The notes under the pieces are model-generated. The model searched no databases and had not been told where the DNA came from. It saw only the letters and a program-made list of their open reading frames with translations. The position numbers were made by a program, and so were the translations under genes. DNA of 64,000 nt from a virus: the IMG/VR virus record IMGVR_UViG_3300032086_003797, positions 1 through 64,000 of that record. One strand, written 5' to 3'. Of the stretch, positions 25,164 through 35,284 are shown one piece after another. The stretch's first letter is position 1. The number at the start of each line of letters is the position of its first letter.

Positions 25164-25183
25164 ACAGGAAAGGTTTCGATAAT

Positions 25184-26038
25184 ATGGCACGCAATAAAAG
25201 TCGCACTAGTGCGCCCAAGGTAGAACAGGACGCAACGCCTCCTGCCCCAGCAGCAGCAACTTCACAGACACAAGAATTCAGTTGGTCAAACCCAACTGAG
25301 TTTGTGGATTTGCCATCTGGTGGAAAGTATTATCCTGAAGGACACCCACTTCACGGACAGGACGCAGTAGAGATTCGTTTCATGACTGCAAAGGAAGAAG
25401 ATATTCTCACCTCACAAGCACTTATTCGCAAGGGTATTGTCCTAGATCGTCTAGTAGACAGCGTAATCGTAGATAAGCGCATTACATCAAATGCTTTGCT
25501 AATCGGCGATAAAAACGCTATTCTAATAGCAGCAAGAGTTACGGGCTATGGAGAAGAATATAATGTAAAGATTACATGTCCTGCCTGTGGTGAAGACTCA
25601 GAAGAAGAATACATGGTTAGTGACATTATGACAGTCAAGACTGCTGACGCATCTGAAATTGTTTGGAATGACGATGGCACCTTTGATATTCAGCTACCAA
25701 TGACGAAGGCTACAGTAAGCTGTCGTTTGATGACAGGCGCCGACGAAACTGCTAATGCTCAGAGAAGAAAGCAGATGAAGAAACATCGCATGGCTAACAA
25801 TGAGCTAACGACTATGCTTCGCACGATGGTTGTAAAGATCAACGGCAATTCGGATAGAGCTATGATCAATAGCTTTGTCGAGAACATGCCAGCAAGAGAT
25901 GCAAGACATCTAAGAATTACTTATACCAAGGCTGTTCCAAACGTGGAACTGAGCACAGACTTTGACTGTGGCAACTGTGGTCACTCCGCAGATATGGAGG
26001 TCCCGCTCAATGCGGGGTTCTTTTGGCCTGACGCCTGA
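25184..26038 (+). CDS. T4-type baseplate/tail assembly protein (gp26-like) with zinc ribbon
   Basis: 284 residues. After an Ala/Pro-rich leader, FVDLPSGGKYYPEGHPL, VEIRFMTAKEEDILTS and IGDKNAILIAARVTGYG are the hallmark of the T4_baseplate family, annotated as gp26-like baseplate hub assembly protein. Cys pairs CPAC (about 135) and CGNC (about 264) could bind one zinc. The family may act as a tail assembly chaperone. The last 29 nt overlap the next small ORF in another frame. Confidence 0.85.
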   Translation: MARNKSRTSAPKVEQDATPPAPAAATSQTQEFSWSNPTEFVDLPSGGKYYPEGHPLHGQDAVEIRFMTAKEEDILTSQALIRKGIVLDRLVDSVIVDKRITSNALLIGDKNAILIAARVTGYGEEYNVKITCPACGEDSEEEYMVSDIMTVKTADASEIVWNDDGTFDIQLPMTKATVSCRLMTGADETANAQRRKQMKKHRMANNELTTMLRTMVVKINGNSDRAMINSFVENMPARDARHLRITYTKAVPNVELSTDFDCGNCGHSADMEVPLNAGFFWPDA

Positions 26039-26219
26039 GCACGCTACACAGCTTTATGAGCAGTTCTTCTTGATGAAGTACCATGGCGGATGGAGCTTTA
26101 CTGAAGCATACAATCTGCCAGTCAAATTGAGAAGGTGGTTTTTAGAGAGGTTAGCGGAAGAAATAAAGAAAGAGAATGAAGCGCATAGGGCAGCGATGCG
26201 CAAAGCAAAGAGGGGCTAA
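26010..26219 (+). CDS. small tail assembly protein overlapping gp26-like gene
   Basis: 69 residues from ATG 26010, with GGAGGT upstream inside the previous gene. The core (FLMKYHGGWSFTEAYNLP, then RRWFLERLAEEIKKE) is a pattern I know from small proteins that directly follow gp26-like genes in T4-type phages, comparable to a second tail-assembly-chaperone ORF. It overlaps the upstream gene by 29 nt. Its end forms the left arm of the terminator at 26208. Confidence 0.7.
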   Translation: MRGSFGLTPEHATQLYEQFFLMKYHGGWSFTEAYNLPVKLRRWFLERLAEEIKKENEAHRAAMRKAKRG

Positions 26220-26238
26220 CACCCCTCTTTTATTTTAC
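26208..26238 (+). terminator. intrinsic terminator after the gp26-like pair
   Basis: AAGAGGGG and CCCCTCTT form an 8-bp stem with a 6-nt loop, followed by a T-rich tract (TTTATTTTA). The left arm overlaps the last codons of the small ORF. A candidate late promoter begins 10 nt further on. Confidence 0.88.
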
Positions 26239-26247
26239 TTTCGCAAA

Positions 26248-26256
26248 CTATTTACT
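26248..26256 (+). promoter_or_regulatory. CTATTTAYT element (candidate late promoter), tape measure operon
   Basis: AACTATTTACT directly after the terminator at 26208 and 31 nt before ATG 26279. The terminator/element pair repeats the arrangement at 18556/18609. Confidence 0.55.
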
Positions 26257-26278
26257 AAGTATAAGTGAGGTTCTGCAC

Positions 26279-26617
26279 ATGAAAGAAGATCAAGATAAAG
26301 ATTTATCCTCAGTAGTGATGGATTTGGGCGCTAACAGAAGAGGAACTTTAAACGAAAGCGTGCTTAGTATATTCGCCGCTTGGGTTCAGTATCTTTTAGA
26401 GAAGATGTTTATGGGTGCCAAGGTCCCAGTCAAGGTAAGGGGCAATAGACTTGAGGTCATGCGCTTTACGGATACCTTGGTAGCAGAGAAGCGTTTTATG
26501 ACTGCTATAAAGAAATATGGCTTAGACAGTCCGCTTACATTTAAGAACCGTGCAAAACTTGAGAAGTCAATCAGACTATTCGAGAAGGAGACTGGCATGA
26601 AATGGCCAGTGCGATAG
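26279..26617 (+). CDS. small tail-module protein, unknown
   Basis: 112 residues. The first 30 are acidic and polar; the rest looks like a helical domain (VLSIFAAWVQYLLEKMFMG, then EKRFMTAIKKYGLDSPLT). I recognise no family with confidence. It stands first in the tape measure transcription unit, behind a terminator and a late-type element, so a tail assembly role is likely. Confidence 0.6.
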   Translation: MKEDQDKDLSSVVMDLGANRRGTLNESVLSIFAAWVQYLLEKMFMGAKVPVKVRGNRLEVMRFTDTLVAEKRFMTAIKKYGLDSPLTFKNRAKLEKSIRLFEKETGMKWPVR

Positions 26618-26628
26618 AGGGTTAGTCG

Positions 26629-28779
26629 ATGGCTATGTTCCCCACAGAAGAAGAATTAGCTCGCAATGAAAAGCTGATACAGCAAAATAAGCAAATACTT
26701 GAGCAGAATAAGCAAAGTGCGCAAGCCATGCAAGATATGGCGACAGCGAAGCAGATGCTTAGTAATCTTGACGACGCAGATATACAGTCAGCACAAGAGG
26801 CACTCTTATTACAGCAAGAGGCTTTTGAAATTGAGGAGAAGAAAAGAGAACTAGCGAAACAGGGTCTGACGATAAGTACCGCCGAAGAAATATCATATCA
26901 AAATAAATTGGAGGGTATCCGAGTAGCCAGAGATATGCATGGAGACATAGCCAATTTACTTGATAAGACCCGACGAGAGCACGAAGATGTAACAGAAGAG
27001 ATCAGAAAACAAAATCATGAACTTGAACAAGGCAAAAAAGAAATAGAAGCCTTTAAGAAAAAAATGGATAAGGTCCAAGGGGGTTTCAATAAAGCTCAGG
27101 GTATCGCTTCTTCACTTGGTTCAGAAATGGGCGGCATGGTTTCAGGCGCTGCCGACTTTGCCATGGGTCTTGGTAAGGCTGTACTCACTGGAAACTACCT
27201 TGAATTTGCACTTGATCTGGCGCTTGATGCAATGGCGGCACTAATCGGCGCATCCATGAAGTTGTCAAGTATACTTGCAGAGGGTATAAGATCCTCAGGC
27301 TTGCAAGACTTCGAGCAATTGTTATATGCCAACGTGGCTGCGACAAATCAGTTTGGACTAGACGCCGAAGCCACAGCCAGATTACTATCTGGACTCAACG
27401 ATGGCTTTGGGCAGTTCGCTCTTGTATCGGACGATATGAAAGGGAAGCTAATAGAACAAGCAGCAGCCCTTAGTAATCTTGGTGTTTCTGCCGCCGAATC
27501 AGGAAAGCTATTTGATACACTGGTTGTAGGTATGGGGATGTCAGCATCCGAAGTCGATCAGGTTGGCGATCAATTTACACAACTAGGTCAGATCGTCGGT
27601 AAGTCAACAGCAACAATGGTTTCAGATTTCAATAGAATGTCGGGTAGTCTGGCTCAGTTCGGGTCAGGTGCTTTGGATGTATTCCAGGATGTGCAGGAAG
27701 CTGCCGCTCGAACAGGGATCAGTGCAGATACAATGATGGGCGTATTTGAGAAAACCACAACATTTTCAGGCGCTGCTGATATGGCTGGAAAATTGAATGG
27801 CGTTCTTGGCACAACTGTTGATGCCATGGAACTTATAAATTCAGAAAACCCTGCTGAAACTATGGACATACTAAGAAATTCTTTATTGGATGCAGGAAAA
27901 TCTTTTGAAGAAATGACTATGCAAGAGCGCCGCTTTTTGGCAGAAACATCAGGTATTAATATGGCAGAGCTACAAAAGGGACTCTCAGGCGGCGAGCTTG
28001 ATACAAAATCCCCAGGGGAGACAGCATTAGAAAGCCTCTCCAAGAAAGCTATGGAAGTTGGTAAGCAAATATCAGCTACCTTTGATAAAGTATTTAATGC
28101 TTTAGCTACTTCAGGCGTGCTAAAAGACCTTGAAGAAACATTGGGAAGTTTGTTTGGAGAAGGCAGTTCGACCGATTCGTTTGCTAACTCAGTGATCCCA
28201 GGCATGGTCGGTGGAGCCAAGATTCTTGTGGGGCTGTTTAAAAGCCTAGCTAATGCCTTCAAGATCGCAATGGCAATTATCAGCCCCATATTATCTGTCT
28301 TTACTTTCGCAACTCAGCTTGTAGGCGAGTTGGTGATGGCTATCGGCAAACTATCTGAATATATTACCAGCTTCCTTATCGAGCCAATGGAGAAGTTAGC
28401 CGCCACGATCACGGGTGGTATATCAGGGTTCTTAGGAAGTGTCTTCGGCGCAGACGATTATGTATCAAAGGGCGGCAGCACTTCAAGTTCTTATGGTGAT
28501 AGGATGCTATTTGACAAGGGAGACCTTGTTGCCCTTAACGACGGAGACACAATCATAGCAGGAACCAATGTTCAGTTTGCAAATGATATGGTGTCTCAGG
28601 CGGCGAATCAGAGAACAGGGATAGCTGCAAACAATGCAGCAGGTAGCCAGCAAAGAGCACCAGCCCCAGCAGCCCAGGTTGCTAGCGGACCTTCAACTGT
28701 GAATTTGATGTTAGATAGAATAAATCTTGGTAAGGTCGTTGGCGACTTGGTAGAAGAAAAGATGAGTGTTGCTACTTAA
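26629..28779 (+). CDS. tail tape measure protein
   Basis: 716 residues. The N-terminus is a long Gln/Lys/Glu-rich coiled coil (about 5-160), followed by a hydrophobic, Gly/Ala-rich region (about 160-225) and another near 525-605 with membrane-like helices. This layout is that of tape measure proteins, which set tail length and help DNA cross the envelope. It lies between tail chaperone-like genes and baseplate genes, the usual place. No peptidase motif is evident. Confidence 0.8.
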   Translation: MAMFPTEEELARNEKLIQQNKQILEQNKQSAQAMQDMATAKQMLSNLDDADIQSAQEALLLQQEAFEIEEKKRELAKQGLTISTAEEISYQNKLEGIRVARDMHGDIANLLDKTRREHEDVTEEIRKQNHELEQGKKEIEAFKKKMDKVQGGFNKAQGIASSLGSEMGGMVSGAADFAMGLGKAVLTGNYLEFALDLALDAMAALIGASMKLSSILAEGIRSSGLQDFEQLLYANVAATNQFGLDAEATARLLSGLNDGFGQFALVSDDMKGKLIEQAAALSNLGVSAAESGKLFDTLVVGMGMSASEVDQVGDQFTQLGQIVGKSTATMVSDFNRMSGSLAQFGSGALDVFQDVQEAAARTGISADTMMGVFEKTTTFSGAADMAGKLNGVLGTTVDAMELINSENPAETMDILRNSLLDAGKSFEEMTMQERRFLAETSGINMAELQKGLSGGELDTKSPGETALESLSKKAMEVGKQISATFDKVFNALATSGVLKDLEETLGSLFGEGSSTDSFANSVIPGMVGGAKILVGLFKSLANAFKIAMAIISPILSVFTFATQLVGELVMAIGKLSEYITSFLIEPMEKLAATITGGISGFLGSVFGADDYVSKGGSTSSSYGDRMLFDKGDLVALNDGDTIIAGTNVQFANDMVSQAANQRTGIAANNAAGSQQRAPAPAAQVASGPSTVNLMLDRINLGKVVGDLVEEKMSVAT

Positions 28780-28801
28780 TATGGAGACACAATAAACTAC
28801 T

Positions 28802-29725
28802 ATGACTAAGCCTATAAAACCACAAGACCTACCCAAGCCAGATTCTCAATCGGATAAACAACAAAAATCCCTCCAGGGCTTGATGGATCAGCCAGTCGAT
28901 CCAGGCGGCGCAATTTCGGCTTTATATGGTCAGGGTTTGACATTAACATTTACACATGTACCAACTGGCTATCATGTTACATTCGCAGCTATGCTAACCT
29001 CATTTGACGACAGTTTCAATGCAGAGTTCCAGGGCACAAAAGTTTATGGGCGAATGGATCAGATTGCTGTCTATACAGGAACTACCAGGCTAATTAACTT
29101 TTCATTTGATATAGTAGCAAACTCGCAAGAAGATGCATATTTCAACCTTGGGAAGATAAGTCGCCTTGAGAGCTTTATGTACCCAGCCTATGATGGCAGC
29201 GGTGAGACTGGAACGAGCACAATCTCAGCAGCGCCTTTGATGAGGATAAAGTTTGGCAATCTTATACAGGGCTCGAATAACGAGGGTTTGTTGGGATATA
29301 TAAATGTTGTCAATACTGCTCCGAATTTTGAGCACGGTTTTTTGATAGAGGAAGATGGGTCTATATATCCAAAAGCCTACACCATGAATGCAACATTCAA
29401 TGTTCTTCACGAGCATGAGCTTGGATGGTATAAGGACGGACCAAATTGGAAATGGCGTGGTGATAAGAACGGACAATACCCATACACAAACAATTTACCA
29501 GATGGCGCTTACTTTCAAAGACCCGCAGGCTCTGCCCCGACCATGGCTGAATTGAATGCTACCAACAACCAGACAGCTACCCCAAGCACGGATGCCACCG
29601 CCGATGGCGCTTCGCCTGATAGTAAAAATAGAAAAGCTGATAAGATTAAGGCAGCCAAAAAGAATAAGGTTACAAGCTCAGCACTAACCCCAGGTGGTCG
29701 TGTTGGCCTAACTCGACCAGAGTAA
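28802..29725 (+). CDS. baseplate tube-initiator protein, gp48/gp54-like
   Basis: 307 residues. NAEFQGTKVYGRMDQI, LINFSFDIVAN, LMRIKFGNLI, GLLGYINVVN and the late NATFNVLHEHELGW form the pattern of baseplate-tube junction proteins (T4 gp48/gp54 type) that nucleate tube growth. The N- and C-terminal 50 residues are low complexity. It sits after the tape measure and before gp53, as expected. Confidence 0.75.
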   Translation: MTKPIKPQDLPKPDSQSDKQQKSLQGLMDQPVDPGGAISALYGQGLTLTFTHVPTGYHVTFAAMLTSFDDSFNAEFQGTKVYGRMDQIAVYTGTTRLINFSFDIVANSQEDAYFNLGKISRLESFMYPAYDGSGETGTSTISAAPLMRIKFGNLIQGSNNEGLLGYINVVNTAPNFEHGFLIEEDGSIYPKAYTMNATFNVLHEHELGWYKDGPNWKWRGDKNGQYPYTNNLPDGAYFQRPAGSAPTMAELNATNNQTATPSTDATADGASPDSKNRKADKIKAAKKNKVTSSALTPGGRVGLTRPE

Positions 29726-29741
29726 GATATAGGAGGCAGTA

Positions 29742-30086
29742 ATGAAGAATAGATATTTCCAGAGAGAAGTCATTATCAACGATGATGAAAACTATAAAAG
29801 AGAATTTCTAGATAACAAGCGTGACGCTAAAGTAATCAATCATTACGACACTCCTGTATTCAGATATCCAGATACTGATGAGATAGCCCAGCTTCAGATA
29901 ATAGAGGTTATCTGGGACTCAAGGTCCAGACTATTCAATCTAGCTAATAAATATTATAATGATCCCACACTGTGGTGGGTCATCGCTTTGTTTAATCAAA
30001 AACCAACAGAGGCTCATTTTGTGTTGGGTGAGACAGTTTATATACCCTTACCATTGGAACAAGTCTTAAGAATTATGAGGGCATGA
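29742..30086 (+). CDS. baseplate wedge protein, T4 gp53-like
   Basis: 114 residues. VIWDSRSRLFNLANKYYNDPTLWW around 63-86, then IALFNQ and VYIPLPLEQVL, is the LysM-like gp53 pattern. gp53 locks wedges to each other around the hub in T4. GGAGG precedes ATG 29742. The gene is followed immediately by the large hub candidate. Confidence 0.87.
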   Translation: MKNRYFQREVIINDDENYKREFLDNKRDAKVINHYDTPVFRYPDTDEIAQLQIIEVIWDSRSRLFNLANKYYNDPTLWWVIALFNQKPTEAHFVLGETVYIPLPLEQVLRIMRA

Positions 30087-30087
30087 G

Positions 30088-32748
30088 ATGGCCAGCAACG
30101 ATAAACAAGATAGTGCGATACTGAGAGGTAATATCCAGGCTTACTTAATAAACAGCCTGAAGGTTTTAGAGCCAGCGATGCATAAGACTCGTGGCACTAA
30201 ATTTACTAGACATCTTGTCCATACGAAATTTGATCCTTGCGAGCTTGTATCACAATTTAATAAAACTACGGGCATTGAGGCTTACATGAGAGCTTTGCCA
30301 GCACAGTTGAGTGGTCTGATGCCAAAAATAAGAATATACTTGAGACAGGGTGAGGGCACTGATGGAAAGCCAAAACCTGATATACCTGTTCATTTTAGTG
30401 GGCATACGTCAGCCACATATAGCCAAGCAACTCAGGGCGGAAATCTAGATATATTTGCTAGTCAAGCCAAAGGTCGGGATGTGGGCATCACTAGATTCCA
30501 TGTGTCGATTGACAATAAATTTAAGTTTAAGTCAGTACAAGCTAGCATGGAGCTATACTTCAAGAATATGGCAGACCTTTCACAGGGTCCTTATTTGCAT
30601 TTGATAAAGTTGATGAAGAAGAACCAGCCCTATAATAAAGGTGGTCAGGACAACCCTAAGACAAAAATGCAAGCTCTGGCTCAAGAGCGCAAAGCAATGG
30701 CAGCCAGACTCAAGGTAGACAAGGCGGGGAGAGTACAGTTAGGACCAGCGGAGAAAGTAAGACCCGTCGCTAAGCGCCTCGACCCAGCACCACTTAAAGC
30801 TGTAATCGGCTGGGCAACAAACAAAGGTGAAGATTTACCACAAGATCGTACTGGTAATGTGCCAACTAGAAACTTATATAATTTCTTAGAAAGATCAGCC
30901 TTGACACTGTTGCTTAATGTTAATAAGTATAGTATTGACTTTGGCGATCAGGGTGAGATAAAATTATCTATAGAGATGACTGGTTATGCAGACGATAGTA
31001 TGTCTGCAAACGATGCCAATATATTTATGAATCCGTGGAAAGTTCAGCGATCAACACCGCACCCTAATGTTAGAAACCGCACAGGCAATCCAATTGGTGT
31101 AACTAACACAAAAACAAAAAACATGCTACGGATTACGGAAATATTTGGTAAACCAATTCATGAGCTTGATCTCAATGCTTTGCCAAGGCTTAGAGGAGCG
31201 AAACTAAAAGATGGATATTTTTACAGCCTCCTACAGCAAAAAAAGGTAGCCTTGCAGAGTGCAACAGTGCTGTCGAAAAATAAAGCCAGAATAAGATTAG
31301 ACCCTGAGATTACTAAGCACTTAATCGCTATCACTCAGAAGGACATTGAAATAGTTAAATTACAATCATCAGCAGACGGCGGCAAAGAACTCAACAAGCT
31401 TCGTGAAAATCTGAGCAAGCTTAAAAAGATACACAAACTAATTGGTGATGCTATTAAAGGGAACGTTTACAGGAATTTTCTAGAACGCCTCGAAGCAACT
31501 AAAGGAGTAATGTCATTCCAGGTCCCTGCCACGGAGCTTGGGATTACTGCTGAACTTAGCGATGAAAATACAGATAAGGAGTCAGTATCTACTTCTGTTG
31601 ATGCGTCGGCATCAAGAGGGCGTGGGTTATCTAGCCCGCCAAATTTTGTAGCGGCACAGATCAGTTCGGCGACTTTCGACGCTGCTGGTGCGTCAAGCAA
31701 GGAAGCGAGAAAAGACCAAAGAGGCGGCTTGGCTTCCTCACAGCCATTTACTGTGTCACCCGCAGCAGCCAAGAATAAGGATAAAGATGGAAATAGTAAT
31801 TTCCTGGTACCGATTACATTTGTACGAGTTGGGGACATAATAGACACAGCATTTCACAGTTCAGGATTCTTTACTCATAATATCAACAAAAAGGAGGGTA
31901 CATTTAGGGTTGTCCTAGATAGCGTTCTCATCGACCTACCAAAAGAGGGGGTTACCTCGTTTAGCTTAGCAGACATTCCGATCCAACTGTCTGCATTTGA
32001 ATACTTCTTTTTTGAAAAATATGTAAAGAGAAACGTAACCAATGTGCCTCTTCGTGGATTCTTGGATGACTTTATGAAGTTCGTTGCCGCTGAGATGTCA
32101 AATGCGGGACTCACTGGAGAGGGTACTTCTCAATTTGAGCCATTCATTGTCCCATTCACAGCGCCTAATATTAATGGCAAACCGCTGAAGCCAGGAAAAG
32201 AATATACAAAAACATCAGTAGAATTCAATACCAGCACATCAAGCCCAAGAGGCTTTTCGGTTAAGAGAGAAGCTGAGAGTAGTATCAACATGGAAGATTT
32301 GAACAACTACATAATTTTATCAATGGTTCAAAATCCGTCACTCCCAGGAGAAGCGAAGGTAGATAACGGCAGGGGTATTTATCACCTGGTGCTTGCGGCA
32401 GGCAGAGGACCCGTTAAATCGATCAAGTTCAGCGAGATGGATGTGTCGGAGCATATCAGGACAATGAATATCCGTGATGGTTCAGCAGACTTTCCAACAG
32501 TGCCACAAAATGCCACGGTCGATCTAGTCGGTGCTCCACATTTTTGGCAGGGTCAGATGGTATATATCGATGCCGACTACGCTATGGAAAACGCATCCAT
32601 AAATATTGGCATTGGTGGGTATTATTTTATTACAAAAGTAACTCATGATCTCAATGAGGGTGATTTCAAAACAACGCTCGATTGCCGATGGCAGGCATAT
32701 AAAGAGGTTGCTCCAAAAAGCGCCAGCAAGAGGAGTAGTAATAAATGA
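30088..32748 (+). CDS. large baseplate hub-like protein
   Basis: 886 residues. The C-terminus (TVDLVGAPHFWQGQMVYIDA near 810-830, then IGIGGYYFITKVTHDL and TTLDCRWQAY) resembles the end of hub proteins of the gp27/late-control-D type in large T4-like phages. The N-terminal half has beta-rich blocks, and Ala/Ser/Lys-rich linkers occur near 500-560. No lysozyme or needle motif is visible. It probably forms the central baseplate with gp53. It overlaps the next gene by ATGA. Confidence 0.65.
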   Translation: MASNDKQDSAILRGNIQAYLINSLKVLEPAMHKTRGTKFTRHLVHTKFDPCELVSQFNKTTGIEAYMRALPAQLSGLMPKIRIYLRQGEGTDGKPKPDIPVHFSGHTSATYSQATQGGNLDIFASQAKGRDVGITRFHVSIDNKFKFKSVQASMELYFKNMADLSQGPYLHLIKLMKKNQPYNKGGQDNPKTKMQALAQERKAMAARLKVDKAGRVQLGPAEKVRPVAKRLDPAPLKAVIGWATNKGEDLPQDRTGNVPTRNLYNFLERSALTLLLNVNKYSIDFGDQGEIKLSIEMTGYADDSMSANDANIFMNPWKVQRSTPHPNVRNRTGNPIGVTNTKTKNMLRITEIFGKPIHELDLNALPRLRGAKLKDGYFYSLLQQKKVALQSATVLSKNKARIRLDPEITKHLIAITQKDIEIVKLQSSADGGKELNKLRENLSKLKKIHKLIGDAIKGNVYRNFLERLEATKGVMSFQVPATELGITAELSDENTDKESVSTSVDASASRGRGLSSPPNFVAAQISSATFDAAGASSKEARKDQRGGLASSQPFTVSPAAAKNKDKDGNSNFLVPITFVRVGDIIDTAFHSSGFFTHNINKKEGTFRVVLDSVLIDLPKEGVTSFSLADIPIQLSAFEYFFFEKYVKRNVTNVPLRGFLDDFMKFVAAEMSNAGLTGEGTSQFEPFIVPFTAPNINGKPLKPGKEYTKTSVEFNTSTSSPRGFSVKREAESSINMEDLNNYIILSMVQNPSLPGEAKVDNGRGIYHLVLAAGRGPVKSIKFSEMDVSEHIRTMNIRDGSADFPTVPQNATVDLVGAPHFWQGQMVYIDADYAMENASINIGIGGYYFITKVTHDLNEGDFKTTLDCRWQAYKEVAPKSASKRSSNK

Positions 32749-34028
32749 CCAGACCAGTATCTTTTGGAAACAATTCGCTTGGCTCATCAGATAGCTTCAG
32801 GGAGAAAAAGGTTTACTATGAACAGGTTTTCCCTGAGGACCTCATTCCAAATCACATATCTCTATGGGATGACAACAGGTTATATGGTAGAGTAAATATG
32901 GATAATGAGATTATAACACTTAGAGAAAGTACTCTTTCACCACTAAAGGCAACTAAAAACAACGCTGCTATGTTCGCACCAAACTTTATAGCCGATGCTT
33001 TCGGTGATTTAGTTGATAAACTGGATGCTTGCATGAAAGAAGGCAAAATAGTACCTAGAGGTCCATTTGCTAACTTGGAAGTGGTCCGTGGGTGGAGCAG
33101 TGTCAACCAAGAGTACGATAGATTCATGAAAGATCAAATTTTTAGCGTATTTGTAGAGCAATTCCTTATTTTTAGCAAACAAAACGAAAGAATAAAAGGC
33201 TTTTCTGGATTTTTAGAGGTTTTTGGCGGATTTTCAAAGCATTTAGGTAAACTATTGCCGCTTACGAGAACTGGATTTGTTGAGAGCACTTATTGTACTC
33301 CATATACTACAGGATTGGTGATTGATATAGGTAGGGGAGACTATTCGGATGATTTTGAGAAATCTGCAACCTACATCAATGATCCAAACTTTTTATTTTT
33401 CGCTGATACGGCAAAACAATTTGGATTTTTTGTTGATAGGAACGCCCCTTGGCGTTTGATTGCTAATTTGGGCTCCGCTGCTATGCAACGCTATGCAGCA
33501 AAAAGCGGTATTGTGCTGACAGACAATATACTAGAAAACATTGCAATAATTCAGGATTCGATGTATAAGATAACTAGCCCTGTTGATATGAACATCCTAG
33601 CAGCCTATCTAAAGGATATGTATAATGCGTATGTCGAGAGAAATCCATACTTGTTTGAGCAGATTATGAAAGAAGACCACAAGTGTGGTTCAGTTAGTAG
33701 AGTATACGAAAGAGATCAGATTGGCGATGCAGTGATGGATGAGTCGTTTGTGACTGGTGAATACAAATACCGCTGGGCAGTGAGAAGTCACTATTATATG
33801 AGAATGTTTGAACGGGGCATTAAAATAGATCTTCATAAGGATAAGAAAAGGCTTCGCCACTTATACAACATCATGGATGCAATGACGCCCAGTCAGGCAC
33901 CAAGCATTGAGGGATATAGGGAAGCTGTTAGAACTATAGAAAATGAGATAATTGGACCCTTTGCTCCATTGCCCAGGGGTATGCAGGATGAAGATGATGA
34001 CCTATTTTCACCGATTCCGAACTATTAA
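32745..34028 (+). CDS. virion structural protein, unknown
   Basis: 427 residues. It begins with a Ser/Asn-rich leader, then folded segments rich in aromatic residues (WDDNRLYGRVNMDNEI; IFSVFVEQFLIFSKQNERI; YRWAVRSHYYMRMFERGI). It is the last gene of the tail module, coupled by ATGA to the hub-like gene, so it is probably a baseplate protein. I do not recognise a T4 counterpart. gp6-, gp8- and tail-fibre-like genes are absent from this window. Confidence 0.6.
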   Translation: MTRPVSFGNNSLGSSDSFREKKVYYEQVFPEDLIPNHISLWDDNRLYGRVNMDNEIITLRESTLSPLKATKNNAAMFAPNFIADAFGDLVDKLDACMKEGKIVPRGPFANLEVVRGWSSVNQEYDRFMKDQIFSVFVEQFLIFSKQNERIKGFSGFLEVFGGFSKHLGKLLPLTRTGFVESTYCTPYTTGLVIDIGRGDYSDDFEKSATYINDPNFLFFADTAKQFGFFVDRNAPWRLIANLGSAAMQRYAAKSGIVLTDNILENIAIIQDSMYKITSPVDMNILAAYLKDMYNAYVERNPYLFEQIMKEDHKCGSVSRVYERDQIGDAVMDESFVTGEYKYRWAVRSHYYMRMFERGIKIDLHKDKKRLRHLYNIMDAMTPSQAPSIEGYREAVRTIENEIIGPFAPLPRGMQDEDDDLFSPIPNY

Positions 34029-34066
34029 TATTGAACAAAACATATTTTATGTGGTAGAAAGGGATT

Positions 34067-35284
34067 ATGTTATTCCAAACCATAGACGATAAAAAAGAAT
34101 GTTCTGGCATCTTTCACGGTGGCAGTATGACCTACAACCCAGAAGAGTTCCCTGATGACCTGACCAGAACATGGAAGTATACAGCATCCATGGAAGGTTA
34201 CAGAGGGGTTGACTATGCGGAGATATATGCTCTAGGTAAGACACTCGATGAGATATGCCCAGAGCACTTACAGGATGAGTGGAAGATTGTTAAAGAAAGA
34301 ATGCAGGCTTTCTTTAAGGCAAATGCCACTGCCAAGATCAGCACATCGCAACATTGTTTGTTTGAATTGATCCCAGAGAAGTTTCTAAAAGACCTGTGTA
34401 ATATGAAAAACCTGATCAGTGACTGGGTTATCGAGAACACAAAACGACCACCAAATTATAAACACTTGCTATCTACTTTGGAAATGCTTCGTGATGTTGA
34501 AGCTTACGATATTAATATTGATCCCCTAAAGGTTCGTGCCATTAAAAATGAGCCAACTGCTAGATTGGTACTTGATAGACTCAGCAGAGGTTACACAAAA
34601 ATTAAATACAACCTGTTTTCCACCAGAACAGGTAGGCTAACTTGCACACAAAGATCCTTCCCAATATTCACCTTAAAGAAGCAGCATCGTGAAATCATCG
34701 TGCCTTCAAATGATATGTTTGTTGAATTGGATTTTAACGGTGCTGAGTTGAGGACTCTGCTAGCTCTTAGCGGACAGGAGCAACCAACTGGTGATGTGCA
34801 TGATTGGAATGTAAAAAACGTTTTTGATAGCCAGGTTTCACGAGAAGAATCAAAAGTATTATTCTTTTCGTGGCTGTATGGGTCTGGCTCGGAAGAATTG
34901 AAAAAGTGGAGAAGTTCACTGTCGAAGGTTTATAACACTAGGACGCTAAAATCCAAACATCTGGATGTTGATATGATTATGACCCCATATCATAGAGAGA
35001 TCGCAGCCAGCGAGCGTTTGTTTATCAACTATCTAATCCAATCGACGACGGCTGATTTGTGCTATGAGCAGTTTAGGAAAGTTTGGGATATCATCAGGGG
35101 CACCAACAGCGAGGTGGCTTTTGTTCTGCATGATGCGATTGTTGTTGATTTATCCCTGAGTGACAGACCGTTGCTAGAAAAAATGATGAATGTCATGGCG
35201 CAAACTAGGTATGGTCAGTACGGCGTCAATGTTAGCATTGGTAAGAACTATGGCGATATGAGGAAGACGAAACTTGGCTTATAG
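34067..35284 (+). CDS. compact family A DNA polymerase (polymerase domain only)
   Basis: 405 residues; a normal PolA polymerase domain alone is about 400-600. Motif A is DFNGAELR (222-229, Asp222 in place of the DYSQIELR Asp), motif B is R259-x3-K263-x3-F267-x3-Y271-G, QSTTAD (about 325-330) matches QGTAAD, and motif C is LHDAIVV with Asp356. STRTGRL (185-191) fits the TxTGR substrate-binding motif. No 3'-5' exonuclease domain is seen and the thumb is short. Ile/Gln of motif A are replaced by Ala/Gly. With a PolIII alpha at 49659, it may fill gaps or repair rather than replicate. Confidence 0.85.
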   Translation: MLFQTIDDKKECSGIFHGGSMTYNPEEFPDDLTRTWKYTASMEGYRGVDYAEIYALGKTLDEICPEHLQDEWKIVKERMQAFFKANATAKISTSQHCLFELIPEKFLKDLCNMKNLISDWVIENTKRPPNYKHLLSTLEMLRDVEAYDINIDPLKVRAIKNEPTARLVLDRLSRGYTKIKYNLFSTRTGRLTCTQRSFPIFTLKKQHREIIVPSNDMFVELDFNGAELRTLLALSGQEQPTGDVHDWNVKNVFDSQVSREESKVLFFSWLYGSGSEELKKWRSSLSKVYNTRTLKSKHLDVDMIMTPYHREIAASERLFINYLIQSTTADLCYEQFRKVWDIIRGTNSEVAFVLHDAIVVDLSLSDRPLLEKMMNVMAQTRYGQYGVNVSIGKNYGDMRKTKLGL

